DNA of 64,000 nt from Vibrio splendidus (GCF_001557875.1 NZ_LNRF01000015.1:1-64000); one strand, 5' to 3'; shown: positions 17,400 through 27,177, counted from the stretch's first letter. A program made the numbers and translations. The notes: generated by a model not told the origin, from the letters alone.

Positions 17400-17591
17400 G
17401 TGTGTATACCTCAAAGTTATATGACATGGCTTAGTGTATTAAGTAGCATTATCAATTTACTGATCTGGATCAATCCTGTTGCATAAGTTAAATACTTGTT
17501 GGCAACTGTGTGTTTTTCGTCACATTGAGCGAGTTGTTGTATGTCTTTTGTTCGAACGATTCGAATTCACAATAAATATGAGAAAAAGCGC

Positions 17592-17619
17592 TTGCGGATA
17601 AATTCAGAATCCGTATTAT
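17592..17619 (+). promoter_or_regulatory. Promoter of tRNA-Pro
   Basis: TTGCGG (17592-17597), 16-bp spacer and TATTAT (17614-17619), with ACGCTCC following. It lies 38 nt before the mature tRNA 5' end. Confidence 0.7.
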
Positions 17620-17656
17620 ACGCTCCATCGACAGGCAATCAGCCAGTTAGATATCT

Positions 17657-17733
<77 letters not shown>

Positions 17734-17740
17734 CATTAAA

Positions 17741-17767
17741 GAAAGCCTGCTCATTGAGCAGGCTTTC
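17741..17767 (+). terminator. Terminator of tRNA-Pro
   Basis: Stem GAAAGCCTGCTCA / TGAGCAGGCTTTC, 8 nt after the CCA end, with a weak T tract. Confidence 0.8.
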
Positions 17768-17853
17768 GTCGTTTCAGGGCATGAGAAATGGGATTTGAAC
17801 CTAGGTGGGGTTCGGCTGATGTTCAAAATAAGCTCATCACAGCCACATTGAAG

Positions 17854-17896
17854 AAAGCCGTAGCATTCTCTGTAATAGAAGGGTCTACGGCTTTTT
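17854..17896 (+). terminator. Second terminator-like hairpin downstream of tRNA-Pro
   Basis: Stem AAAGCCGTAG / CTACGGCTTT with a 21-nt loop and five Ts. No gene precedes it; the sequence just upstream repeats the tRNA-Pro 3' end and trailer (see findings). Confidence 0.65.
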
Positions 17897-18010
17897 GTAT
17901 TTTGGTATATGTGTAATTTCCTAGAGCGACGAAGGAGCGAGTCGGGAATCTCTTGTTGTTCTAAACGTGCAGCATAGAAACAAGGATTGATCCAGTAGTC
18001 CCAAATCTAT

Positions 18011-18433
18011 TTACTTAACATCACAGGTAATGTTCTTGATTGGTGTTTCCGAGGTAACAAAACAAACATACGCTTCAGCTGGCTTATTAGGGCCAATTCG
18101 AATGTAACCAGCCTTTACCTCATCTTCATCAAACGTCACCGAGTGAGAGATACCCGTTTGGTTGTCGTAAAAGCTCGCTTCAAAATTGTTGTTCATTTGG
18201 CTTGCGATACGGTTTCGTGTTGTAGACGTTGTGAACGTAATATTGGCGCAGCGCATCGGGGGCTTCTCTGCAATTAAAAACTGGCCGCTTTCTTTATCTA
18301 ATACACCGCCTTTGGTATCCGGTTGAATATCTATTGCCTGAAACTGTTCAATGGCGCACGTTTCTTTGGCTGAGGCTATTGAGGGCATCAGCATAGTGAG
18401 GGCTAAAGGAAAAGCAAAAAGTACTGGTTTCAT
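18011..18433 (-). CDS. Hypothetical secreted protein with four cysteines
   Basis: A 140-residue protein I do not recognise. It has a clear Sec signal peptide (about 1-22, cleavage after SIASA) and a mature part with four cysteines (26, 62, 124, 137) that could make two disulphide bonds in the periplasm. No catalytic motif is seen; the beta-rich composition (NITFTTSTTRNRI, SHSVTFDEDEV) suggests a small beta-sandwich. It lies 120 bp downstream of the TraB/GumN gene on the same strand, possibly co-transcribed. Confidence 0.75.
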   Translation of the reverse strand: MKPVLFAFPLALTMLMPSIASAKETCAIEQFQAIDIQPDTKGGVLDKESGQFLIAEKPPMRCANITFTTSTTRNRIASQMNNNFEASFYDNQTGISHSVTFDEDEVKAGYIRIGPNKPAEAYVCFVTSETPIKNITCDVK

Positions 18434-18553
18434 TGGAACAACGCCGTAGGTAAAAGAGCGAAAGATAATAGCACCGCAATGGTGCTATTAAATGTAATGA
18501 TTCTGTTATTAGGTAATGGTTATATTAGGAGAAGGTCATGGCTTCGAATTGAG

Positions 18554-19441
18554 CTAGCTGTCGTCACTAATCTCAAATTGACACTGAGCCTGTTGGCTTT
18601 GTGATTGTTGAGTGACATTAAAACCTTTCTCTTTTAACAACTGCAAAAGGTTGCCTTCTCCAACTAGGTGTAAGGCACCAACCACAATCAAGTAGTTCCC
18701 TTTTGAGTCGAGTTTCCAATTATTGGCTGATAGTTTTTGTGCCCAGTCTATGTTGCGATCGGTTAAGAATGCTTTCTCTAGTTCAGGCGACATCTCAGAG
18801 AGCTTTGCGAAGGCTTCCAGTTTTTCTAAATCACCCGCTTTCCAGCTTTCTATTAGGCAATGAACCACACGATCAGTTTGGTCAAATTCTTCAAGACTAC
18901 TGATTAACCACTCCTTACCGTCGTCCTTTTGTTTTGTCATCAGGTCTATTTGGAATTGCAGACGCTCTAAACTGATAACCGGAACACCTTGGATAGTCGC
19001 TTTGTAAGCTAGTGTCGCATCAACGCCGCTGGCTGAGCCATAACCCAGGTTTTTTAATTGCTGCATCTGTATGGAAAGAGACGTCGCCCAAGGCGGTGAG
19101 CTAAGCAGTTGTTGCGTCGGCATGCCCAATGATTTTGATATGTCGGTTAATAATTGTAGCTGTTCTGTATTGAGTACATCGGCTGTAGTGAGTTTGTTGT
19201 GGGGATATACAACGCCATCAGATTTTCTGATATCCGTTTCGATTACTAACCCATCACTGTTTTTTAGCGCGTCGGTGATCGCTGAAGGAAGTGGGTACAT
19301 ACTCTCGTCCCCAACGTGCACAGAACCTAAGATAGTGAGTGTCAGTTCTTCCTTTTTGGCTTGCCAATAAAGGGGCTCGGCGACCGCTTGTTTAGCTGAA
19401 AAGACGAGAACGAATAAAACCACGTACCAGAGTGGGCGCAA
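18554..19441 (-). CDS. TraB/GumN family protein
   Basis: A 295-residue exported protein of the TraB/GumN (Tiki-related) family, whose eukaryotic Tiki members are metalloproteases; bacterial functions are largely unknown. A signal peptide (1-21, AVA cleavage) precedes the family motif LGSVHVGDESMYPL (GSVH at 39-42), and a second motif VGALHLVGEGNLL sits near the C-terminus. The start codon is TTG, supported by a strong AGGAG six bases upstream. ATG-less initiation may lower expression. Confidence 0.85.
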   Translation of the reverse strand: MRPLWYVVLFVLVFSAKQAVAEPLYWQAKKEELTLTILGSVHVGDESMYPLPSAITDALKNSDGLVIETDIRKSDGVVYPHNKLTTADVLNTEQLQLLTDISKSLGMPTQQLLSSPPWATSLSIQMQQLKNLGYGSASGVDATLAYKATIQGVPVISLERLQFQIDLMTKQKDDGKEWLISSLEEFDQTDRVVHCLIESWKAGDLEKLEAFAKLSEMSPELEKAFLTDRNIDWAQKLSANNWKLDSKGNYLIVVGALHLVGEGNLLQLLKEKGFNVTQQSQSQQAQCQFEISDDS

Positions 19442-19846
19442 AGGGAGCTCCTTTAGGAAGTATTAAACTCGTTAAAATCGGTTTTGACGGTATTTTTTAA
19501 CGGTTTTTTTTGAGAACAATGTCACGTTGTTTGTACGAAAAGTATAACAACCCAAGCAAATTCTTAAACCTTTCTCTATATCAACGACACGATTTTATGA
19601 AATCCTTTAGAAAGATTGTGATTCAATTCTCAATTTTTACGTCAAAATTAAAATGACAGAAGTGTCGTTGCTACTAACGTTATGATTTTAAAGTAAATAA
19701 TTTTAGAGATATTTTTGAGATTTGAAGCTGATCACTTTATTAACTTGATTTAATTCACGGCAAAAAATAAGCCCATATAGTTTAGTTAACTTTCGAAGCG
19801 CTCCAATTTGCTTCTTACTCAATTTTTAAATTTATGGGTGAATACG
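19442..19846. other. Divergent intergenic region traB-like / chitobiase
   Basis: About 400 AT-rich bases with no gene seen. It must contain the promoters of both flanking genes; I could not assign boxes or a chitin-regulator site with confidence. Confidence 0.4.
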
Positions 19847-22498
19847 ATGTTGAAGAGAAACTTACTATCTGTAGCGGTACTGGCTGGTTTGACGGGTTGT
19901 GCTATAACACAAGCACCAGAACAAAAGGTGGTTAATGCACTGGCTGATAACCTTGATGTGCAATATGAAATCTTGACTAACCACGGTGCAAACGAAGGCA
20001 TGGCTTGTCAGGATTTAGGCGCAGAGTGGGCATCATGTAATAAAGTAAACATGACGTTAACTAACGATGGTGAAGCAATTGACTCTAAAGATTGGACCAT
20101 CTACTTCCACAGTATTCGCCTTATCTTAGATGTTGATAATGAGCAGTTTAAAATAACTCGCGTAACCGGTGACTTACATAAGTTAGAACCAACCGAAAAA
20201 TTTGATGGTTTCGCTGCGGGTGAAGAAGTGATTCTTCCACTGACGAGTGAATACTGGCAGTTGTTTGAAACTGACTTTATGCCGGGTGCATTCGTAACGG
20301 CACCAAACGCAGAACCTAAGATGATTGCTTCATTGAATACAGAAGATGTCGCGTCGTTCGTAACAGGTTTGGAAGGAAACAACCTAAAGCGTACACCTGA
20401 TGACAACAACGTAATGGCGACTGCTGTTACGCGTTTCGAAAAGAATGCGGATCTAGCAACGCAAGACGTATCAACCACTTTATTACCAACGCCAATGTCG
20501 GTAGAAGTCGGTGAAGGTTCAGTTAGCATTGCTGGTGGTATTGCCCTACCTAAAGACGCATTCGACGCTGAGCAATTCGCAGCAATTGAAGAACGTGCAG
20601 ATGTGGTAAACGTAGATGTGAGTGGCGACCTACCTGTGAGTGTCGCTGTTGTTCCTACTCAGTTTACGGGTGATTTAGCGAAATCTGGCGCTTATGAACT
20701 AAGCATCTCGGAAGAGGGGATTGCAATTAAAGCGTTTGATAAAACCGGCGCTTTCTACGCAGCTCAGTCTATTTTTGGCCTAATAGATAGTCAGAACGCT
20801 GAATCATTACCACAACTGTCGATCCAAGATGCTCCACGCTTTGATTACCGTGGTGTGATGGTGGATGTTGCTCGAAACTTCCATTCAAAAGATGCCATCC
20901 TAGCAACGCTAGAGCAAATGGCAGCCTACAAGATGAACAAACTGCACCTTCACTTAACGGATGATGAAGGCTGGCGTTTAGAAATCCCAGGTTTACCAGA
21001 GCTAACGGATGTAGGGTCTAATCGTTGTTTCGATTTGGAAGAGCAAAGCTGTTTACTGCCTCAGCTAGGTTCAGGTCCAACAACAGACAACTTCGGCTCT
21101 GGCTTCTTTAGTAAAGCGGATTACGTCGAGATCTTAAGCTACGCAAAAGCGCGCAGCATCGAAGTTATTCCAGAGATTGATATGCCAGCACACGCTCGTT
21201 CTGCTGTGGTATCAATGGAAGCACGTTACACTCGCCTAATGGCGGAAGGTAAAGAAGCGGAAGCGAACGAATACCGTCTGATGGATCCACAAGATACGTC
21301 GAATGTAACCACGGTTCAGTTCTACGATAAGCAAAGCTTCATCAACCCATGTATGGAATCTTCAACTCACTTTGTTGATAAAGTGATTTCTGAAGTGGCG
21401 GCCATGCACCAAGAAGCGGGTGTTCCGCTAACGACTTGGCACTTTGGTGGCGATGAAGCGAAAAACATCAAGTTAGGTGCTGGCTTACAAGATATTAATG
21501 CAGAAGACAAAGTGGCATGGAAAGGTAACATTGACTTATCTAAGCAAGACAAGCCATTCCAGCAGTCTCCACAGTGTCAGAAATTAATTGCAGACGGTAC
21601 AGTAAGTGATTTCGGTCACCTGCCAAGCCACTTTGCAGAACAGGTGTCTAAGATTGTTGCTGAGAAGGGTATTCCACACTTCCAAGCGTGGCAAGATGGC
21701 CTGAAATACAGTGAAGGTGAAGAGGCATTTGCAACAGAAAGTACGCGCGTTAACTTCTGGGATGTTCTTTACTGGGGCGGTACTTCATCAGTTTACGACT
21801 GGTCTGCGAAAGGTTATGACGTAATTGTTTCTAACCCAGATTACGTATACATGGATATGCCATACGAAGTGGATGCTGCAGAACGTGGTTACTACTGGGC
21901 AACGCGTGCAACCGATACTCGTAAGATGTTTGGCTTTGCTCCAGAGAACATGCCACAAAACGCAGAAACGTCATTAGACCGTGACGGCAATGGCTTCAGT
22001 GGTAAAGGTGAGATTGAAGCGAAACCTTTCTACGGTTTGTCAGCGCAGCTTTGGTCTGAAACAGTACGTACGGACGAGCAGTATGAATACATGGTATTCC
22101 CACGCGTTCTTGCAGCAGCTGAGCGTGCATGGCACCGAGCTGATTGGGAAAATGACTACAAAGTGGGCGTTGAGTACTCTCAAGGTACTGACTTAGTGAA
22201 TAAGCAGGCTCTAAACAACGACTTTAATCGTTTTGCGAATATTGTTGGCCAACGTGAGCTGGCTAAGTTAGAAAAAGCGGGTATTGATTACCGACTACCA
22301 GTTCCAGGTGCAAAAGTGGTTGATGGCAAGCTTGCAATGAACATTCAGTTCCCAGGCGTCGAGCTGCAATACTCTGCTGATGGCGAAAACTGGCTAACGT
22401 ATGATGAGCAACAACGTCCATCGGTTTCTGGTGAAACTTACATCCGTTCTATTTCAGAAAGTGGTGAGAAAGTAAGTCGAGTAACGTCAGTTAAATAA
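19847..22498 (+). CDS. chb: Chitobiase (beta-N-acetylhexosaminidase, GH20), lipoprotein
   Basis: An 883-residue outer-membrane lipoprotein that splits chitobiose and chitooligosaccharides to GlcNAc, nearly colinear with the V. harveyi chitobiase. Signal peptide with lipobox LTGC, an N-terminal carbohydrate-binding domain, the GH20 accessory domain, the TIM barrel with the catalytic Asp536-Glu537 pair in HFGGDEAKN, and a C-terminal Ig-like domain. The frame opens 13 codons earlier; MLKRNLL at 19847 gives the family length and signal peptide. Monocistronic with its own terminator. Part of chitin use. Confidence 0.96.
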   Translation: MLKRNLLSVAVLAGLTGCAITQAPEQKVVNALADNLDVQYEILTNHGANEGMACQDLGAEWASCNKVNMTLTNDGEAIDSKDWTIYFHSIRLILDVDNEQFKITRVTGDLHKLEPTEKFDGFAAGEEVILPLTSEYWQLFETDFMPGAFVTAPNAEPKMIASLNTEDVASFVTGLEGNNLKRTPDDNNVMATAVTRFEKNADLATQDVSTTLLPTPMSVEVGEGSVSIAGGIALPKDAFDAEQFAAIEERADVVNVDVSGDLPVSVAVVPTQFTGDLAKSGAYELSISEEGIAIKAFDKTGAFYAAQSIFGLIDSQNAESLPQLSIQDAPRFDYRGVMVDVARNFHSKDAILATLEQMAAYKMNKLHLHLTDDEGWRLEIPGLPELTDVGSNRCFDLEEQSCLLPQLGSGPTTDNFGSGFFSKADYVEILSYAKARSIEVIPEIDMPAHARSAVVSMEARYTRLMAEGKEAEANEYRLMDPQDTSNVTTVQFYDKQSFINPCMESSTHFVDKVISEVAAMHQEAGVPLTTWHFGGDEAKNIKLGAGLQDINAEDKVAWKGNIDLSKQDKPFQQSPQCQKLIADGTVSDFGHLPSHFAEQVSKIVAEKGIPHFQAWQDGLKYSEGEEAFATESTRVNFWDVLYWGGTSSVYDWSAKGYDVIVSNPDYVYMDMPYEVDAAERGYYWATRATDTRKMFGFAPENMPQNAETSLDRDGNGFSGKGEIEAKPFYGLSAQLWSETVRTDEQYEYMVFPRVLAAAERAWHRADWENDYKVGVEYSQGTDLVNKQALNNDFNRFANIVGQRELAKLEKAGIDYRLPVPGAKVVDGKLAMNIQFPGVELQYSADGENWLTYDEQQRPSVSGETYIRSISESGEKVSRVTSVK

Positions 22499-22520
22499 TC
22501 GATAAGCACTGTTATTAGTA

Positions 22521-22570
22521 GAAGAGCTCCCGAACTTTATCTTACCCAAGATAAAACGGGAGCTCTTTTT
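22521..22570 (+). terminator. Terminator of chitobiase gene
   Basis: Stem AAGAGCTCCCG / CGGGAGCTCTT with a loop of about 26 nt, followed by Ts. Confidence 0.8.
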
Positions 22571-23034
22571 ATTCGCCGCGAATTAGGCTCTTCTACAAAA
22601 CTGAAACATATAGAAATCGACTTTGTTTATATCGTCAACAATGCACATAAGGTGACTTTCATCCCAAAAGTGACGAGCTTCTCATTATTCTCTTCAAAAA
22701 ATAAGTCTCCTATAAAAAACTCTAAATCAGGTGTGATTCATCTATCTAAATCTAATTTTTCTTCGTGAAATAACGTGATCCCGATCTGTGATTTTTTCCA
22801 TCTTAAGTTTTTTATCAATTTTTATGTTTTTAAGTTGTTGATTTTTAGGTGTTAAATAACTTGTCTTTTTTTGATAGTGAGAGGGATCACTCTGCTTGCT
22901 CTTTTATTTTGAAACGCAAATTAATTCGAGCAACATAGATTCCATGCCAGGGAGGCTACCAATTACTCAAGCGGTGAAGGTGAATGATATACCGAAGATA
23001 TGCCGCTGAAAAAATCAAACTAAGGCAGTTTACT
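22571..23034. other. Long leader/intergenic region before the porin gene
   Basis: About 460 AT-rich bases without a convincing gene. The right part holds a candidate CRP site (22876-22891); the last 60 bases form the mRNA leader of the porin. A long leader is common for porin genes controlled by small RNAs, but no site can be named. Confidence 0.4.
22876..22891 (+). promoter_or_regulatory. Candidate CRP-binding site
   Basis: AGTGA-N6-TCACT, a symmetric variant of the TGTGA-N6-TCACA consensus, about 145 bp before the porin start. Carbon-source porins of this family are often CRP-activated, which makes it plausible. Confidence 0.35.
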
Positions 23035-23691
23035 ATGAAAAAAATTATCGCTCTAAGTGCTCTTTCTCTTGCTTTCGCTTCTAGTGCTTTTGCTGGTTCT
23101 TCTTACGTTACAGGTAACGTTCAATTTCACTCTGATTTCCAACCAAACGCTACGTCTACTCTAGAAGCTGGCCACACGTTTGACTCTGGTACAACGCTAC
23201 TAACAGAGTTCGATGGTATCTCTCTTGGTAAGTACGACAATGACGCAATCCAAGATAGCGGTCTAGGTAACTCTCCATACATCACTTTAGGTGTTGAGCA
23301 GATGTACAACATCAATGACAACCTATGGGTTGCTGCTGGTTACCACCACCTACTAAACAACGGTGAAACAGTTCAGTACCGTCCACTAGTTAAGATTGGC
23401 TACAACTTTGATAACGGTATCTCAATCAGCAACCGTACTCGTTACCACGCAATGGAAGATAGCAAAGCTGACGACCAAACTCGCTTTGATAACCGTATCG
23501 GTTACGCAGTAAATGCTGAACTAGCTCTAAGCTACAACAACGTATACGTAATCAGCGATGCTGATAACACAATGGACCACGAGCTTCGTGCTACATGGAC
23601 TCGTCAAGGCGTTCAACCTTACTTTGAGTACCGTAACCAAGCTGACAACGAAAACAATGCATTTGTATTCGGTGCTTCTTACGGCTTCTAA
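23035..23691 (+). CDS. KdgM/NanC-family oligosaccharide porin
   Basis: A 218-residue outer-membrane beta-barrel of the KdgM family (oligogalacturonate or sialic acid porins with 12 strands). Signal peptide 1-20 (AFA cleavage), alternating-polarity strands throughout, and a terminal Phe after FVFGASYG, the outer-membrane insertion signal. The frame opens 17 codons upstream, but AAGG before the ATG at 23035 and the signal peptide fix the start. Substrate is not inferable; there is no pectin or sialate gene nearby, only the upstream chitobiase. Confidence 0.87.
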   Translation: MKKIIALSALSLAFASSAFAGSSYVTGNVQFHSDFQPNATSTLEAGHTFDSGTTLLTEFDGISLGKYDNDAIQDSGLGNSPYITLGVEQMYNINDNLWVAAGYHHLLNNGETVQYRPLVKIGYNFDNGISISNRTRYHAMEDSKADDQTRFDNRIGYAVNAELALSYNNVYVISDADNTMDHELRATWTRQGVQPYFEYRNQADNENNAFVFGASYGF

Positions 23692-23698
23692 GCTGATT

Positions 23699-23736
23699 CA
23701 CTTGGCTACTTAGTCAATTAGATTGTTAGCCAAGTG
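23699..23736 (+). terminator. Hairpin after the porin gene
   Basis: Stem CACTTGGCTA / TAGCCAAGTG starting 7 nt after the stop codon; weak T tract follows, so possibly an mRNA-stabilising hairpin or terminator. Confidence 0.55.
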
Positions 23737-23840
23737 AGCTTCTTTGCTAACTAGCTTGTTTGCGAATTAGTGAGGAAATATAGCAGCACTAACAGACCGG
23801 TTGGTGCCGCGACAAGATTTGCTTTACTGTCCAAAAGCAA

Positions 23841-23897
23841 AGAGCCTAGCAAGTAAACCACAGTCTTGGGTTTTCTTAATGCTAGGCTCTATTTTTA
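23841..23897. terminator. Second hairpin between porin and DUF411 genes
   Basis: Stem AGAGCCTAGCA / TGCTAGGCTCT with a loop of about 28 nt and ATTTTTA following; could terminate the porin transcript and, in reverse, the copA operon. Confidence 0.6.
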
Positions 23898-23937
23898 TGA
23901 CTTCATTTTTTGAATGTCATGTCGGTTACCTTACATT

Positions 23938-24378
23938 CTACTTTCCATTGTAGTGACGGTATTCAAACACCTGACCTTTCTCGTTAAACGCGTACACTGA
24001 ATACTCGTCTTTCTTATCGCCATATTCCATGCCCGGTGAGCCCATTGGCATACCTGGAACTGCTAAACCAATTGCATTGCGTGGCGGGTTTTCTAAAAAG
24101 GCTTTAACATCATCAGCCGGAATGTGTCCTTCAAATACGTAACCATCGATCTCTGCAGTGTGGCAAGAGGCTAGCTCTTGTGTTACCCCTAGTTTCTGCT
24201 TGATTGGATTCATATCATCGTGGAGCTTCTCTGTAACATCGAACCCAGCATCTCGCATATGTTCAGTCCATTCTGTACAGCAGCCGCAATATGGAGACTT
24301 ATGGTTTAGAACATCAGTAGCTAGAGCTTGTCCTGAAATTGCAGCGAGTGCAGTAAGAGTCATAATTTTACGAATCAT
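23938..24378 (-). CDS. DUF411 metal-binding periplasmic protein
   Basis: A 146-residue DUF411 protein, a family found with copper resistance genes. Signal peptide 1-20 (ALA cleavage) precedes the thioredoxin-like metal motif CGCC (Cys31, 33, 34) in KSPYCGCCTEW; SCHTAEIDGYVFEGHIP and GLAVPGMPMGSPGME are further family blocks with possible Met/His copper ligands. The start at 24378 lies inside the copA end (11-nt overlap) behind GAGG, indicating translational coupling; an ATG at 24390 is an alternative. Inferred role: periplasmic copper binding alongside CopA. Confidence 0.88.
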   Translation of the reverse strand: MIRKIMTLTALAAISGQALATDVLNHKSPYCGCCTEWTEHMRDAGFDVTEKLHDDMNPIKQKLGVTQELASCHTAEIDGYVFEGHIPADDVKAFLENPPRNAIGLAVPGMPMGSPGMEYGDKKDEYSVYAFNEKGQVFEYRHYNGK

Positions 24379-27118
24379 GGTTAACCTCATGAATATGGTT
24401 TTTGTTGATATTAGAATGAGTGGGTTTGAACAGTCTTAATCTGTTGGCATTGCTTACTACCGTGATTGACGACATAGCCATCGCAGCGCCTGCAACGACA
24501 GGGCTAAGCAGAAATCCGAAAAATGGGTAGAGCACACCGGCGGCGATAGGAATGCCAAGCGAGTTATAGATGAAGGCGCCAAATAGGTTCTGCTTCATAT
24601 TTTTCACTGTTGCTTGAGACAGCTCTATTGCATTACTCACGGATAGTGGTGACGAGTTGAGGAGTGTCATTTGCGCACTCTCGATGGCTACATCACTGCC
24701 ACTACCCATCGCGATACCGATATCGGCTTGAGCGAGTGCTGGAGCATCGTTAATGCCATCTCCAACCATGGCAACACTCTTATATTGCTGTTGAAGCTGA
24801 ACAATATGCTGAGCTTTCTGCTCTGGAAGCACTTCCGAGATAACCTCATCGATACCGACGTCTTTACCTATTGCTTGAGCCACAGAGTCGTTGTCGCCCG
24901 TTAATAGCACAGTGTGAATTCCGGCGGATTTTAGTTGAGCTATCGCCTGTTTGCTATCTATTTTTAACGCGTCTGAAATGCCCAATATGCCTTCCAGTTT
25001 TTGGTCAATCACAATGAAAATAGGCGTCCACGCTTGCGAGCGGCAAAGCTCGATGAAATCCGCGCCAATCTCTGTATTGATGCCTAATTGGGTTAGGTAC
25101 TTAAGCGAGCCAACTTGCACGTTCTTGCCGTTAATTGTTGCTTGAACCCCAAGCCCTCGTTGGTTTTCAAATTCGCTGTGTGGGAGAGCTGACACTTCCA
25201 AGCTCTCTGCATATTGGCAAACGGCTTTGGCGAGTGGGTGTTCTGAACCGACTTCTACTGAATAAGCGTAAGCCAGTAATTCTTGTTCTAATAGATTGTG
25301 ATAAAAAGCCTGCTGAACGCTTGGTTTCCCTTGGGTTAGGGTGCCTGTTTTATCAAACACAACAGCATCGATCTTGCTGGCAGACTGCAATACATCCGCA
25401 TCTTTAATAAGAACGCCAAACTCAGCCGCTTTACCAACGCCAACAGTAATCGAAAGCGGTGTGGCTAAGCCTAATGCACATGGACAAGCGATGATCAGCA
25501 CAGTGGTCGATACGACAAGCATGTAACTTGCACTTGGCTGCGGCCCTACAAAAAACCAAACTAAGGCGGCAACGGCAGCGATCACGACCACAACCGGAAC
25601 GAAAACGGCTGAGATAGAATCGGCAAGCTTGGCGATTGCTGGTTTACTGCTTTGCGCTTGGCGAACCATTTGAATGATTCTAGCTAGCATGGTGCTTGAG
25701 CCAATCCCAGTCGCTTCAATAATTAAGCTACCATCACCATTAATGGTGCCCGCAGAAACGCCATCATTGATCGACTTTACGTTGGGAAGCGGTTCTCCGG
25801 TCAGCATCGATTCATCGATATAAGACTCACCCGATACCACGACACCATCAACCGGCACTTTTTCACCGGGTTTTACTCTTACTTGCATACCGACCTGAAT
25901 CGTTTCTACGGCGATGGTTTGCTCTTTGCCATCGACGATAACCACCGCTTTTTGAGGCTGTAAGTTAATCAATGCCTGTAAAGATTTTGTGGTACGCGCT
26001 TTGGCTTTGGCTTCAATGTAATGACCCAACGAGATAAGACCGACAATCATCGCGCTCGCTTCAAAATAGACATGGCGTGATGCTTCTGGGAACCATGATG
26101 GAATAAGCACAACCAACATTGAGTAGAACCATGCTGCGCCTGTACCTAGAGCGACTAGTGTGTCCATGGTAGCGCGCTTGTGCATCAGTGATTGCCAAGC
26201 ATTAGTGAAGAAGCTGCGTCCAGAGGTGGCTAGCAGCACTAAACAAACCACACCGATTAACCCCCAAGCTAGTTGGTCGCTGAATGTCGCAATGGTCATG
26301 CTGCCACCGAACATGCCCCAAGCCATCAGCGGAGCACCGATAACCAGCGCACTTACGGAGTTTCTAAGGAAGGCTTGTTGAGTACGAAGTTGCTGTTCTT
26401 GCTGTTTTTGTTGTTGAGTCGCTGCATCGTCGACAAACTCGGCGCCATAACCTGCAGCTTTAACCGATTGGATGAGCTCGTTTTCGATAAGATCTCGTGT
26501 TTTAGAGGTGAAAACCAGAGCCGTTTGCTCGGCTAGGTTAATCTGAGCTTGGTCGACGAACTCATTGTTTTTCAGTGCTTTTTCTACCGAAGAGACACAG
26601 CTCGCACACGTCATTCCCTCAAGAACAAGGTGATAGGTATATTGGCTGGCAACGGGTTCAGTTAAAGTTGCTTCTGTAGGCGCCAGTTTTTTATCTTCTT
26701 CTAAATCTGAACTCGATGAAAGGTTATTCGTTTCAGAGTAGGGAGCTGCGTGATAACCCACACTCTCGACCAGCTCAATAACCTCGGATTCAGAAAGCAG
26801 AGTAACCAGTGATAACTCCTGTTTGCTCACTTCTAGGTTTGATACTTGATCGGTTTGTTGAAGCGCTTGAGACAGTTTGCTCACACACTTTCCGCAGCTG
26901 AGGCCGGATAGTGAAAGGTGCAGCTGATTACCCATAGAATAGCCAAGAGTCGCTAACTGTTCGTTGAGATGAGTGTAGCTATAAGGAGTCGAAATATCGA
27001 TGTGGGTTGGCGATATGTCATTGATCGTCGTGTTGTTGAGATCGCCAAACAATGTGCGGACTTTCTTTGCACAACCCATGCAATTTAGGCCGTTGAGCGC
27101 GGTTGCGTAGTGGTTCAT
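24368..27118 (-). CDS. copA: Copper-exporting P1B-type ATPase CopA
   Basis: A 916-residue inner-membrane ATPase pumping Cu(I) from cytosol to periplasm. Three N-terminal heavy-metal domains carry GLNCMGC, GLSCGKC and GMTCASC. Then come the membrane helices, the actuator motif with TGE, the ion-binding CPC in IIACPCALGLATP, the phosphorylation motif DKTGTLT (Asp589) and GDGINDAPAL. The ATG at 27118 follows GGAG and a CueR-type promoter; the frame extends 21 codons further but across the promoter. It is coupled to the DUF411 gene. E. coli CopA has two such domains. Confidence 0.95.
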   Translation of the reverse strand: MNHYATALNGLNCMGCAKKVRTLFGDLNNTTINDISPTHIDISTPYSYTHLNEQLATLGYSMGNQLHLSLSGLSCGKCVSKLSQALQQTDQVSNLEVSKQELSLVTLLSESEVIELVESVGYHAAPYSETNNLSSSSDLEEDKKLAPTEATLTEPVASQYTYHLVLEGMTCASCVSSVEKALKNNEFVDQAQINLAEQTALVFTSKTRDLIENELIQSVKAAGYGAEFVDDAATQQQKQQEQQLRTQQAFLRNSVSALVIGAPLMAWGMFGGSMTIATFSDQLAWGLIGVVCLVLLATSGRSFFTNAWQSLMHKRATMDTLVALGTGAAWFYSMLVVLIPSWFPEASRHVYFEASAMIVGLISLGHYIEAKAKARTTKSLQALINLQPQKAVVIVDGKEQTIAVETIQVGMQVRVKPGEKVPVDGVVVSGESYIDESMLTGEPLPNVKSINDGVSAGTINGDGSLIIEATGIGSSTMLARIIQMVRQAQSSKPAIAKLADSISAVFVPVVVVIAAVAALVWFFVGPQPSASYMLVVSTTVLIIACPCALGLATPLSITVGVGKAAEFGVLIKDADVLQSASKIDAVVFDKTGTLTQGKPSVQQAFYHNLLEQELLAYAYSVEVGSEHPLAKAVCQYAESLEVSALPHSEFENQRGLGVQATINGKNVQVGSLKYLTQLGINTEIGADFIELCRSQAWTPIFIVIDQKLEGILGISDALKIDSKQAIAQLKSAGIHTVLLTGDNDSVAQAIGKDVGIDEVISEVLPEQKAQHIVQLQQQYKSVAMVGDGINDAPALAQADIGIAMGSGSDVAIESAQMTLLNSSPLSVSNAIELSQATVKNMKQNLFGAFIYNSLGIPIAAGVLYPFFGFLLSPVVAGAAMAMSSITVVSNANRLRLFKPTHSNINKNHIHEVNHDS

Positions 27119-27146
27119 ATCGATACTCCAATTCTCATCTACGCCT

Positions 27147-27177
27147 AACATAAACCTTCCCGTAAGGGTAAGGTCAA
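27147..27177 (-). promoter_or_regulatory. CueR-type copper-responsive promoter of copA
   Basis: On the minus strand TTGACC and TATGTT are separated by 19 bp, the overlong spacer typical of MerR-family promoters, and the spacer contains an ACCTTACCC...GGGAAGGT dyad like the E. coli copA CueR operator. The -10 box lies about 30 nt before the copA ATG. No cueR gene is in this window. Confidence 0.85.

Noticed and set aside
20101..20529. 142-codon antisense frame within chitobiase
   Set aside because: Lies opposite a highly conserved enzyme; composition is that of a reverse-strand shadow.
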